Assembly (NCBI GenBank): GCA_010356995.1
Contig: ML996701.1
Location: 237,678 to 301,677 of the forward strand
From: Trichodelitschia bisporula
Lineage: Eukaryota > Ascomycota > Dothideomycetes > Phaeotrichales > Phaeotrichaceae
DNA: 64,000 nt
Reading direction: 5' to 3'
Position 1 is the stretch's first letter, and each line of letters starts with the position of its first letter. Both the position numbers and the translations under genes were made by a program. Shown piece after piece: positions 21,929 through 33,177 of the stretch. The notes under the pieces were generated by a model that did not search any database, had not been told where the DNA came from, and saw only the letters and a list, made by a program, of their open reading frames with translations.

Positions 21929-23840
21929 CTGGACTTTGACGCCCGCGTCCCGATCCCCTTCAGTGTCTTCCCGTCCTCGTATCGGAGTGACGCTGTCACA
22001 GCGGAAACCACCAAAGTCAAGGTAGAGGGTGAAGTCAACCTACCTGATCAGACTTCGCGCGTCGGACGGGAAGGTCACGAAGCCCGCTACACCTCCATCT
22101 CAACCGAAAGAGAAGGCCGTCGCGTCGAAGAGACTGTCCGGTACGAAGAGGAGCGTTCTCAGCAGCAGCAATATCCTCCACGTGAGGAGTATCCCCAGCA
22201 TCTGCACAGCGAAGAGAAGCTCCGCATCCGCACACACCAGCCAGACGCTCTCTACGATCAAGCTCAATACCAACCGCGGGAGGAACACACTTCCCGCGTA
22301 GAGATCAGCAGAGGAGAACGGTAAGTCAGCACCAAGACAGCTCAACTCAGCTCCGAGACAACTCCCCCCTAAGCACCTCCCCCACCTCACGCGCTTGTTT
22401 CTCCACTTTCTCCACTTCACGCGCTACTGTTTACCCACCCGTACCCCCCCTGTCCTACCCCCAGACACCTCCCAACCCCCCCAATTCCCACTTGTGGACC
22501 TTGTTTTGTTTTGTTTTGCTTCATCTTTTCCTTTTCCAATAGCCGCCCCTTTTGGTTCGGTCCTTGGCATTGACCATCCATCACCTTGGACCGCGTCGTG
22601 GCTTGTGTGTTGTCCTGGCGACCAGACACAAATTTTTCCTTGCCCTCTTTTTATCCCTATTCCCCCGTCTGTTCTTCCACTCTTGACTTGAGCCTCACTA
22701 ACCATCCTCGTCAATTCCTACAGCTACCGAGAACCCTTCCGTCGGTACGCCGAAGCTCAGATCGACGTTCCGGACAAGACATACGGGTCATCCTTTGATA
22801 AGACCCTCGACATCAACGAGCGCCGCCTTCGTGCAGACACCCGCCCCATCGTTCCTGAGAGCCGCTTCGGTCCCTCAGCCTCTTACCAAGCCCAGGACTC
22901 CTACCCCCAGTACGGTGGTCCCACCTCTGACTACCCTGTCCAAGCCTCATCCGAGGTCCGTGTCAACAAGTCTTTCGTCTCCGGCTCCACCATCGACCCA
23001 CCCCGTCGTTCCCAACCGGAGTACAGCGTCGAACAGACCGCTTCTTACTCCACCGTTGACCCACCCCGCTACCCACGCGAGGAAGTTCGAGTAGAAAGGA
23101 CTGCTCGGACCACTGTTGACGCACCGAAGAAGTTCAAGCGGGACATGGGATATTACGACGACGACGGTCACTACCACTCGTTCCGTCGTGGTGTCCAGCG
23201 TGTTGCAGAGCACATTCGTCACCCCATTCACGGTCCTCATCACCACCACGACAAGCACGTCGAGGAGGTAGTCGTCAAGAACACCGACGTCCAGATTCCT
23301 GCTTCTCGCCCCTCAGGCGGCTATACTCCCTCCAGCGGCTATACTCCTTCCAGCTCTCAAGGCCCCTCTTCCTCAATGAACAAGAAGATGCTTCCCAACA
23401 CCATCACCATCCCGTGCCACCACATCCGCATTGGCGATCTCCTGATTCTGCAGGGTCGCCCTTGCCAGGTCATCCGCATCACGACGTCGTCGCAGACTGG
23501 CCAGCACCGCTACCTCGGTGTTGATCTGTTCACCAAGCAGCTGCACGAGGAGTCGAGCTTCATCTCGTCCCCTTCGCCGTCGGTGGTTGTCCAGAACATG
23601 CTGGGTCCTATCTTCAAACAGTACCGTGTTCTGGACATCCGTGATGATGGTCGCGTCGTCGCCATGACCGACACTGGCGATGTCAAGCAGGGCCTTCAGA
23701 TCCTCGACCAGAGCGACTTGCTCGCTCGCCTCACGGAGTCCTTCGACAATGGCCGTGGCAGCGTTCGCGTCCTCGTCATCTCCGATGAGGGCCGCGAGCT
23801 TGCTGTTGACTTCAAGGTTGTGCACGGCTGCCGGTTGTAA
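21929..23840 (+). CDS. hex1: HEX1 Woronin-body core protein, with ATG-less long N-terminal extension
   Basis: The certain part is 23145-23840: 231 aa starting MGYYDDDGHYHSFRRG, with a His-rich linker, then the eIF5A-like HEX1 core from TITIPCHHIRIGDLLILQGR through RYLGVDLFTKQLHEESSF to VVHGCRL. HEX1 self-assembles into the crystal of the Woronin body, the peroxisome-derived plug that seals septal pores. The C-terminal CRL fits a peroxisomal PTS1 signal. Upstream, an in-frame coding-like extension continues through a 403-nt intron (22321-22723; CACTAAC branch site, CTACAG acceptor) into an exon open back to a TGA at 21869. The extension is rich in Arg, Glu, Tyr and Pro, like long forms of fungal HEX1. 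It contains no ATG. A CTG at 21929, with A at -3 and G at +4, is the best candidate start and would give 502 aa in exons 21929-22320 and 22724-23840. An unseen upstream exon with an ATG is the alternative. Confidence 0.85.
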
Positions 23841-24502
23841 ATCTGCTTTCAGGTATGGCGCTTCTGTCGATGATATTTCTTGATGCTAATCAATGTTCAG
23901 CATCATGATTTCACGGTCAATGTGTTTCAAGCTGATGACTACGTCGCTGCTTGGTTCGCATCCGCTCAGAATGTGTTCATAAAACCTTTCCGCTTTTGTT
24001 TTGTTTAGTGCTGCATTTAGACGACGTCTGGAGGAGCCGCATCTCAGTGCAGTAAATGTTGGTTGGGATCTTCTCTGTAATGACAAGAGGGCGAGTCTAC
24101 CACTTGGTCTCGGTGCTTCTTGGCCTTCCTGGATCTCAGTTTGGAGTTACAGTTAGTCAAGTATGTACTTGGGTCATGGGGTCGGTGTTGGTATTGTGTG
24201 TGCATAGTTAATGCGATGTTGTTTCGTTAACCTCTTGGCTCTCGCTTGATCTCATGTGATGTGACGTTTGATGTCCCTGCCCTCCCTGGCCCTGCCCTCC
24301 CTGGTCGAAGCTTAAATCTCACAACGCGGTGCGTTATCCCCGCATCACTCCGGGTACCATTCCCGCCTTGATGGCGCTCCAAGCCTAGGCTTTTTAAGCC
24401 CATAAAGCTCGAGCTTTCGACCTCTGTTCAGAGTCCCACATGTCTTCTCACGATATACTTCAGTCCTGAAAGTGACATTATAGTAGGAACCTATTATTGA
24501 CC
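23841..24502. other. Intergenic hex1 3' region and oxygenase promoter
   Basis: No supported gene. Apart from the possible 3' UTR intron, the stretch ends with the promoter of the oxygenase gene. Confidence 0.45.
23853..23900 (+). other. Probable 3' UTR intron of hex1
   Basis: Twelve nt after the HEX1 stop there is a GTATGG donor at 23853, a TGCTAATC branch-like site near 23884 and a TTCAG acceptor ending at 23900. Size (48 nt) and signals match the other introns in the window. Splicing here would be too close to the stop codon to trigger decay. Confidence 0.5.
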
Positions 24503-25647
24503 ATGGCCGTCGACGATTCCTCCAATATCCCGCCCTTCCCAGCTCACGTCCCCACGGCCCCCCTCCTCCGCATTTCTCTATCCAAACTGCTGGCAGCCGA
24601 CCCGACTGAAGTCGATCGCCTCTGGACCGCCTCGTGCAACCTAGGCTTCTTCTACTTAGACCTATCCACCCCTCCCTCAGTCGCCATCAACGGTGGAGCC
24701 CTCCTCTCCGACGCTTCGGCGCTCTTCTCCCTCGCCTCATCCCTCTTTGCCCTCCCGACCTTGGAAAAGGCAAAGTACGACATGGCCGCTGAGGGGAGCT
24801 ACTTCGGATACAAGGGCTACGGGGCGGGCATAATCGACGCAGCAGGCACGCCAGACCGGAACGAGTTCTACAATGTAAACTCCCCCGGCCCCCCAGCTAC
24901 CCTCGCTCCTTCCTCACTTACCCACACCAGGTCTCAAAAGACGACATCCTCGGCCTATCCTTGCCCCTCCGCGCCCCAGACCTCCTCACCCCGCATCGGC
25001 CACTCTTCACATCGTTCATCCACGCTGCGCACTCCCTCACGCTCCTCGTGCTCGATATCCTGAATATGAAGCTCCAACTTCCACCCGGCACGCTGACGAC
25101 CCTACACGCCCTCGACAAGCCCTCGGGCGACCAGGTGCGCATGATCAAGGCGCCGCCGCAGCCGCCGCAGGATCAGCGGACGGTGCTTGGGGCGCATACC
25201 GATTTTGGCAGCGTGACTGTGTTGTTTAACCGCGTGGGTGGGCTTCAGGTTCAGCTGCCTGAGGGAGTGAAAGCGGAAGGTGAGGAGACGGAGGATGGGT
25301 GGGCGTATGTCCGTCCGTTGCCTGAACATGCGGTTATTAACCTCGGCGATGCGCTGGTCAAGTTTTCGGCGGGAGTGCTGAGGAGTAATATTCACAGGGT
25401 GGTGAGTCCGCCGGGGGAGCAGGCGGGGGTGACGAGGTATAGTGTTGTGTATTTTTCGAGGCCGGGGGATGAGGTTGTGCTTAGGCCGCTGAAGGAGAGT
25501 CCGGTTGTTAGGGGAAGGGTTGGCGATGGAGAGGAGGAGGAGGAGGTTAGTTCTAAGGAGTGGGTGCTCAGGAGAGCGCTGGGGAGGAGGGGGGTTGGGA
25601 GGTGGGAGGATAGTAAGGGGACGGAGGGGGAAAGAGTGAAGGCGTAG
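24503..25647 (+). CDS. 2-oxoglutarate/Fe(II)-dependent oxygenase (isopenicillin-N-synthase-like)
   Basis: Two exons (24503-24874, 24931-25647), 56-nt intron, 362 aa. The N-terminal DIOX_N-like part includes FYLDLSTP and the substrate-side block SYFGYKGYGAGIIDAAGTPD. The C-terminal jelly roll has the iron-binding facial triad: H and D in LGAHTDFGSVT, and the distal His in SNIHRVVSPP, followed by the 2-oxoglutarate-binding R-x-S in TRYSVVYF. All metal and cosubstrate ligands are present, so it should be active. Enzymes of this type hydroxylate, desaturate or cyclise small molecules; the substrate cannot be read from sequence and no biosynthetic cluster surrounds it. The C-terminus is unusually Glu/Arg-rich. 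ATG at 24503 lies in an ACCATGG context. Confidence 0.9.
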
Positions 25648-28102
25648 CTTGGAGTTGGGACTTAGGGTGTGACGGCGAAAGCGTGAGTGATGCGGGTAGA
25701 GAGCGCGAAGTCGAAGGCACAGTTTGGGGTAGGGCGGAGGGCGCAAGGCTGAGAATGGACGGTTGGAACTCTGAATGAAGGGTACGAGGCTGATGTATCG
25801 ATCTGCGGGCAGGGCGAGGCTCAGGGCGTAGGACGCGTGTGGGTCGGCGGCGATGGAGAACGCGAGGCTTGACATTGGCGAGCTCGCATTTGTCGTTATC
25901 TCCGATCTACAATCGAGAATGCAGGGCTGAGGATGCGAGCGATTTTGGATCTACCGGATCGTGGAGGTGTTTGATTGCTTGAGTGCGCAGCATGAACATC
26001 GGCTTATCGGGGAGACAGGTGCGCAGGGCGAGTTGAAGTGGCGAAGGTGGAGAAGTGATGCTTTACATGTAAGGTCGGACGTCATTTCACCGGGCAATAA
26101 ATATGGAGACGGTAGTGCAGGTACAAGTAGTGGAACGGTGCACCTGTGCCCGAGCTGTTGAGGTTGAGTATGAACGCGTTGACTTGCAGTCCGCTGAGCA
26201 TTCTGCAGCCCGGGATGACGACGAACTCCTGCAGGCGACCGCCGAGTGCGATAGCGCGGCATACGGACGACGTGGCTAAGGGTGATGTCGGGCTCATCCT
26301 GGGAGACCATGCCGACTAGCGGATTTCAAGAATGCGACTGCGCGATTGAGGCCGCGACGCCCTGGTATCGCGATACGCTGTGGCCGGTTTCCAGCATTCG
26401 GTGCGTGGCACTGCTTTCTGCCCTTCGGGTGCTTCTTTCCACGACAGACGGCATGTTTGATATCCATCCCGTTCCTTGCTGGTTTCGGGCTCAGCCTGTG
26501 GTGTTGTCGGCGACGCTCGGCTTGGGCGTCCCGCGCTCAACGGCTTTGATAGACGTCATTGGGACTGTGCTTATGGCCGAGCTTTCGAGCCGCAATTCGT
26601 GGCACCCCCGGAGGCGAGATTCTGGACTAGGATCGGGTATTTGCAGCGGATATTCCCAGGACGAGATCGTACGACACTCGGGTACTCTCGCCGATCAGAG
26701 GGCCAGTTGGTCTTGGACGACGACAGACGATGGCGAAGACATGGGCGCTTTGGGCATCTGCACTTGGACGGGCCGGTGAGGAGCGGACTCGGCAATTATC
26801 GGCAGTTATTTGACGGTTTGGATAGCCAAATGCGAAGCTGGGGAAGATATCAAAGCTCAGGATACGATGTTTGAAGACTGGGTCACACCTAGGGTAGAAG
26901 TGAAGCGGAGATAGGTCCGGAAATGGTGATCCCGTCTCACCGGCTCCCTTTGGGCATTAACTGTTTGTCGATGATTTGACACGCTGGCAACTTCGCCACT
27001 GGCTCACCGCACAACTGGGGGGGAGACGAGGCTGAGACGAGTGGTGAAGCCGCTGAGCCGTGAGGCTGCAACGAAGCGTGCAATGACGTCGCGTATTTCG
27101 TCCTTCTCCGCAGGGTGTATAGCATCACGTGAATCGTGAAGCCTCGAAGCCCCGCCATTCTCCCCACTTCAGGCACTGACTCCCAAATCCCACACTACCT
27201 ACAGTATCGCCATCATCCTGTTTTGCCTTTGCCATTTTGCGTCTTTGCTCTGGTCTACATCTTCTTCCTTCTCTTCTATCCCGCCGCATCGCATCACATA
27301 GCATAGCATACTGCCGTGCTGCGCTCCCTTCACGTCACCCTTCATTCTCGTCGAGCTGCCGTGTGATCGTGTGGTGGTTCTCTTGTCTGCCACGCTATTC
27401 GCAAAGATCGTCGGTGTGCGTCAAAAAACTCCACTCCGGTTTGCTGCCCAAAGGATAATTTTGGCCCCTTTTCCTGCTTCCCCAGCCGATCCTGGTCGTG
27501 TGCTGCTGCTAGTTGTCTAGTTGTCACCACTCAGCAACTGAGCAACCCCAACTCGCAGCCGTTACGACGCCCAATATTCACCACTCCTGCTTTTTTTGCC
27601 TTGCTGCAAGCACGTAAACCTCTTTGCCTGCAGAGCGCACCCCCCGCCAATACCCCTCACGCCCCTTCCTCCACCGCGCCCTTCAACCTCGTCATCTTCT
27701 GGCCTCCTCTGCACCTTACCCGACATACTTCTTCTTGCATTTGAGCCTTCCTCTGTTGTATCTCCCGCCTTCCCGTGTGTAAGCGGAAGACACACCGATC
27801 GCCAGTGCCTATCCCGTTCCTGGTGCAAACAGTCTCGCGACGGAGCTTCCGGTGAGTTGTCCCCGAATGTGCATATCATGGCCCTCACTCCGCTCCCTAC
27901 GATGCCCAGCGGGCCTCATCTCACCTCACAAGAACACGTTGGGCTAACTTCTTTCACCATGACTACCAGCCGTCTCAAGAGTTACCACGCTACTTCGCCT
28001 CACTTTTCGGGCAAGCGGACTCTCGCCCAGCTCAGAGCGAGCGCTGCCATCTCCTGCCACACTTGTACGGGTAGCTTCGCCGCTGCAACAATCCCTCTCA
28101 AG
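25648..28102. other. Long gene-poor stretch with orphan frames
   Basis: About 2.45 kb. Plus-strand frames at 26285-26779 and around 26476-26874 are the longest but are Arg/Trp/Cys-rich, overlap each other and match nothing I know. From about 27180 onward the + strand becomes pyrimidine-rich, consistent with a long leader of the next gene, with a possible leader-intron donor (GTGAGT) at 27852. In-frame ATGs at 27878 and later could extend the next protein, but the composition there is leader-like. Confidence 0.45.
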
Positions 28103-30219
28103 ATGGACTCGAGACACTACCGCTCCTCATCACCTGGAAGCCGGAAGTTGGCCATACCCGGGCGCTCGTCGACGGGTGGCTTTGGACCTGCATATGACCC
28201 CTACTACACATCCTCATACTCTCGCAGCCCTGTAGACGACTATGCGACCCCGCGCTCAGCTGTATTAGAGCGGGGAAGCGGCCTCATGCCTCTCCCGAGC
28301 AACCTTCATGTCCCTCCTCCTTCGAGCAGCATCAGATCAGCGAGCACCAGCAGATCAGCTTCGACGGACATTTACTCTGGCCGCCCGCGACGATCTACCC
28401 TGACTGGTGCTGACGGGCGATCTCGAGTGCCCGCGGCTGTGCCCGGTCGGCCTTCCAGTCCCCTTGCCAGGACATATGTCGAACCGATCAAAGGGTCAAG
28501 CTCCGGTGGGCGTGGTCACCGGAAGGTGTACAGCATCGACGATGGAAAGACCGCTCGGCTGATCGAGGATCGAGACCTTGACCCCCGCAGCAGCCGTAGC
28601 TATGTACCATCGGACCGTGACCGTGATTATGGCAGAGCTCCATATCGCCCGCCTCCTCCACCCGTCCGGTCGGAGGTGGACGAAACCGGGTACTCGTACA
28701 CCGACCCCGCAGCAATGTACAAAGACACCGAGCCGCGTTGGCGGGCTCCTCAAGGAAGCCTGGATGGGAGTTCGCGGCGGCGTCCCACGAGCGTTATTGA
28801 CCCCTACGGCCCCAACCCTCGGTCCTCAGCCCGCGAGTTAGGTCCGCCTCCCACCACGCGCGGCTTTGACAAAATCCCCGACATTTCCCGTGCCCCCGGC
28901 CATCATTACGAGCCTTCAGGGAACCGCAAGGGCAGCTACGATACCTACCGGAACGGCGAGCCCTACGATCTTCCCGTGCGCTCCTCCGCCGCTCCTCGTG
29001 CATCTGTGCCTCCACCCCGCGAACACTACGACCCCCGCGATGCGCGGGACACCCGGCCGCCAACGCGCCAGTTCACGGACGACGCCGTGCAGCAGCGCGG
29101 CTTCGGCATCCGACCAGACCTCTTCGTGCCTCCGGCGGACGCTCCTCTGCCTCCACCTCCGCCGCGATCGACGGCCACGGCACCTCCCTCGACAATGGTT
29201 CCGTACGTCAGCGACACGCCAGTCGACATCCCTAACCCAAATGACTACCTCCCTCACGTTGCCGGGGATGACCGTCGGCACGACGACCGCCACGAGCGTG
29301 ACTATGACCGCGTGCGCGAGCGTGAGCTTGAACGTGGTCTCGACGTGGATCGTGAGCCCGCCCACCGGGAGCACCGCGGCAGCGATGCGAAGCGCGACCG
29401 CGAGCGTGCGTACGAGGATGAGCGCGAGCGCGGGTCCGACCGTAAGGACAAGGCTGAGATCGATCCGGATGAAGACTACAGGCGCCGGGTGCGGCAACAG
29501 GAGCTGGAGCTTGCGCGACGGTCCGACGAGCCTGATGCGGAGCGCGAAGTGCGCCATCGCGAGCGCGGTCCACGTGAGAGCGATGAATTTGAGTGGCATG
29601 AGCGTGAGCGGCCGATTGTTGCTCAGGAGCTGGTGCACGAGCCGGATGAGATTGTCAAGTTTGAGGAGAAGGTGCCTGAGAAGAGCGAAACCCGCGTTCG
29701 AATCGTTGAGCCGCCGAAGACGGACACTGCGTCACCTGACCCGCCGCTTAAGGGTATCCTCCGCAAGCCGACGGAGAAGTTCCCTGAGCATCCGGACCCC
29801 ATTCGCGAGGGGGTTGCGCCGCTCAAGGATGCAAAGAAGAGTAAGGATATTCCTAAGGATGCCAGGTGGACGAAGGTTGATCGGCGCCTGGTCAACCCCG
29901 ACGCGCTGAGGGAGAAGGGGGAGCGGTTTGAGGAGAGACTTGATTGTGTCATTGTTCTCCGGGTGTTGACGAAGGAGGAGATTCAGAAGTTTGCCGATCG
30001 GACAAGGGAGATCAGAGGTATGTTACTTCCGACTGTGCGGTTTTGTGGGTGTAGCTGATCAACGTAGCTGAGCGATACGATCGTGAGAACCGCGAGCATA
30101 GGCATCGCCGTCGGCATCATGACGATGATGACGACGAGCGGGATCGCAGGCATCGGCATGATTACAGCAGTGACGAAGAGGGGGATAGACGGCACAGGCG
30201 TAGCCGGGACGATGATTAA
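28103..30219 (+). CDS. Disordered charged protein with C-terminal DUF8035-like domain
   Basis: Two exons (28103-30017, 30068-30219), 50-nt intron, 688 aa from the ATG opening MDSRHYRSSSPGSRK. The first two thirds are Ser/Pro/Arg/Tyr-rich and disordered. The middle (about residues 390-510) is a nearly continuous Arg/Glu/Asp coiled-coil-like stretch. The conserved part lies near the C-terminus: PLKGILRKPTEKFPEHPDP, then DARWTKVDRRLVNPDALRE and ERFEERLDCVIVLRVLTKEE. This corresponds to what I know as DUF8035 in ascomycete proteins; the assignment is from memory. The second exon adds a very basic/acidic tail with HRHRRRHHDDDDDERD. Function unknown; the alternating charges suggest a nuclear or RNA-granule scaffold, which is inference. 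Confidence 0.75.
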
Positions 30220-31378
30220 GAGTCAGGAGCATTTCTGGCAATGGCGTTCACCGGTCTGGGCCCGTTTGAGTCATGAGGGGGTGTTAGGGGTAGAGCAAGA
30301 GTGGCCTGCTGGAGTTGGTCGGAGCTGATGATCACTATGAAGCATGGAGCAGGACGTGCATGGCCTACGATGTCTACCTAAGAACGTTGCTAGCATAATT
30401 AATTTGTGATATGTCGATGGCTTCATGCGTTGCTTGCTCGAGATCCGGCAGTCCGTGGTACTGGATATTGAAAGGATATCGCGTAATGACTGACCCTCCG
30501 AACTTGTCGTAGCTGGCTACGCGGTCCTCAGCGAGGCCGAGTATTGAATATGCTAGTGTCAAGTCACAAACGCCTCCGCGATATCTCAGGGGACAGCGAG
30601 CTTGTCGCCACTGACACCAAGTGATGTTGTTCACGAGGTGATTGGCTTTGTAGGTGGCTCCAGTCTCGGAAGCTCAAGAACGATTGGGAAGGAGGAGATA
30701 CAATGGGCGTCGTCGAATCAGCGTAGATAACATCGGCCACAAAACGAGCTATCACAGCAAAGGCACGCTTCTTCTTCCCCCTCCCGGACAAGCCGAGTCG
30801 GACGATGAAAAAGATATGTTCGTGTCAGCTCCAGGAAGTGCAATAGGAGCGACACAGTGCCACCTGACCATGTGCAAGCACAGAGGCCGACTGGCGGATG
30901 GTCAAAGATTGGATTAATCTTGAAGTTGACTCCGTAGAGTCGTTTCATAGATTAAGCCGAGAATGAACATCTGGAAATCGGCACATGCGGCCTAAACGAA
31001 GGACACATAAGTATCCTTATGGGTCCTTTGTAAAGCCTCGTGCGACGATTTCCAGATGTTCATTCAAGGCCTTAGAAGTTCTCCGATGGTACCCGTAGGG
31101 CAAAGGACAAAACAACGTATTCTTCAGCCAGGCACGTGCTTCGTCCTAGGCGAAGAAAACTGGGGGAAAGAAGAAGAGGGTTCGAAGTGGGGGAAGAGCA
31201 AGATTTATATCCTAGGGCGTATTTGCCAACTCATCACCAGCCCAATCAGGAAAGACAGCATATGCACTTCGTTACCCGCCTATCAAGATCAGACAGCAAA
31301 CCAGTCGATAAGACGTGCAGCTACCAAATGAAATGCCTATCCAGATTCAAAAGTAAACCTCAAAGTGCGTCCTCAAGC
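30220..31378. other. Intergenic between convergent genes, with hairpin
   Basis: No supported gene. The only structured element is the inverted repeat near 30961-31065, listed separately. It lies between the 3' ends of two convergent genes. Confidence 0.5.
30961..31065. repeat. Imperfect hairpin with 20-bp perfect terminal inverted repeats
   Basis: 30961-30980 (GAATGAACATCTGGAAATCG) is repeated exactly as its reverse complement at 31046-31065. The 65-nt interior is itself imperfectly palindromic: AAGGACACATAAG faces CTTATGGGTCCTT with one mismatch around a short TATC loop. The whole 105 nt can fold as one stem. The similarity continues weakly outside the arms. No target-site duplication is obvious. 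It could be a MITE-like remnant or a transcribed hairpin. Confidence 0.8.
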
Positions 31379-33177
31379 TCAAAGGCCATACTCCTTGATC
31401 AATTTATCGCCAGCAGTCAACCCAATCAAGTACGCAGTCGTCTGCGTGTGGTTACTAGCACCCATTAGCCAACACCACCAAACCCCAACCAGGACACTTA
31501 CTTCGGAATAATCGAAAAGATACTCATATCCGCGACCCTCAATCCCTCCAGTCCAAACACCCTCAAACTCGCATCTACCACCGCCCCCTCCCCCTCTTGT
31601 CTCCCCATCTTCGCCGTCCCAGTCATATGCCACGAACTCGCCCCCCTCTCCCTCCAAAAACTCAATATATCCTCCTCCTCCTCCGACTTCGGGACCTGAA
31701 ACGCCCCCTCCACCTCGGCCCCAAACTCCTTACTCCCTGCCACGCGGAGCACCTCCCTCGTCGCCTCCACAGCAACCCTCTTGTCAAACGGATGAGTGAA
31801 TGTGCACGGATCGAACGTAAGCGGTACGCCCGGGTCAGCGCTGTGCAACTCCACCCGCCCCACGCTCTGCGTGTTCAGGATGAACACGGACACGACATCC
31901 AAGTCCGGGACATTTGCGGGGTCAGTAAACGTCTCGAACGGCGGTGCATCGAAAATGACCTCGTATGCCGGCACCCCCGGTGCTTGAAGCCTCTCGCAGA
32001 CCGCAGGCTCCAGGGCCGCGAACTCGGGACTCCCCTCCACGCCCGCGCTCTTGAAATACCCAAACCCCATAGTGGTAAGGTAGTCAGCCAACGGGCCGCT
32101 GCGATCCTTCTTCCACTGCTCCACCGCCGCCGCCCTGTTCCCAGCATCCCTGAAGTACTCGGTCCGCGCGCTTGTGCCCTTGCGTTTCCAGGTCAGCGGA
32201 ACGAAGAACCGGTCCCTCAAACCCTGCCCCACGGCGGGGGTGTCCCGCACCAGCGGGATGCCGAACTGTGCCAGTTGCGAGGCCGGGCCAATTCCGCTGT
32301 GCAGCAGGATGCGCGGTGTGTCCAGGCTGCCGGCGGACAGGATCACGTCTTTGCTCGCGTTGTAGGTGGTGCCGGAGAGGAGGGACACGCCTGTTGCGCG
32401 TGTACCCTCGAAAGTCACACGGGCGACGTGTGCGTCCGTGACCACGGTAAGATTGGCAGGTGCGTTGGTGAGGAGGTCAGCGGCCGTAGACCGCAGACCC
32501 TGGTGCGCGGTCGAGGGGGAGGGGAATACACCGAGCGGGTTCCCGAGCCCCGGGTCAAGATTGAGCGGGTACCCGTTTGCCTCCCATACATCCATGAGGC
32601 GGGTCAAGTTAGCGGGCCAGACGCGCGGGTAGCCAATGTGCAGCGGCCCGCTGTTGCCGTGCTTCGAGGCGTCCGGGGCGATGTATTTCCCCGCGTTAGG
32701 TGGAAGGTCGGCCGGGTCCGCGTGGAAGGATTCAAGACGCTGGAAGCGTGGGAGCGATGAGGACCAGGACCATTCTTCATCGCCGGTTAGGTGGGCGACG
32801 TGGTCCATGTCGGCCGCGGGACCAACACTACCGTCATCAGCACGCTCGTCAAACGAGGAAGGACAGAAGAGGGCGAAATACTTCCAAGCAGAAAAATTCA
32901 CCGCGCTGCTGCCCCCCAGGCCCTTGCCACGGTCATACGCGAGGACACGGTTATTCAGCCCCTCCTGCGGGACGGTCTCATACCCCCATGCGCGGGCCGG
33001 GTCGATGCGGTGCACCCATCTGTCGCCGTCGATGCGGGCTTCAACCTCAGGGGCGGGACCGCCGGCTTCGAGGAGGAGCACCGAGGGGTGGGAGGGGCTG
33101 GAGGCGAGGGTACTGGCGAGGGCACAGCCCGCTGGGCCGGCGCCGACGATGATGAAGTCGTACGTTGGGGGGGGCAT
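31379..33177 (-). CDS. GMC-family FAD-dependent oxidoreductase
   Basis: Two exons (33177-31502, 31454-31379), 47-nt intron, 583 aa. The N-terminal dinucleotide-binding motif is FIIVGAGPAGCALA followed by LLLEAGG, and the GMC signature YDRGKGLGGSSAVNF and the second signature SAGSLDTPRILLHSGIGP are present. The catalytic His lies in SSWHMTGTAKMG, and the last exon supplies the second active-site pair in IPNNHTQTTAYLIG. The tiny last exon restores the standard GMC ending (AGDKLIKEYGL). These enzymes oxidise alcohols such as glucose, choline or aryl alcohols; the substrate is not predictable. No signal peptide, so probably intracellular, unlike secreted lignocellulose-active GMC enzymes. The insertion after NFSAWKYFALF is longer than usual. 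Confidence 0.92.

Noticed and set aside
31170-31200. T-loop-like GGTTCGAA as a sign of a tRNA
   Set aside because: No matching A box, anticodon stem or acceptor pairing around it.
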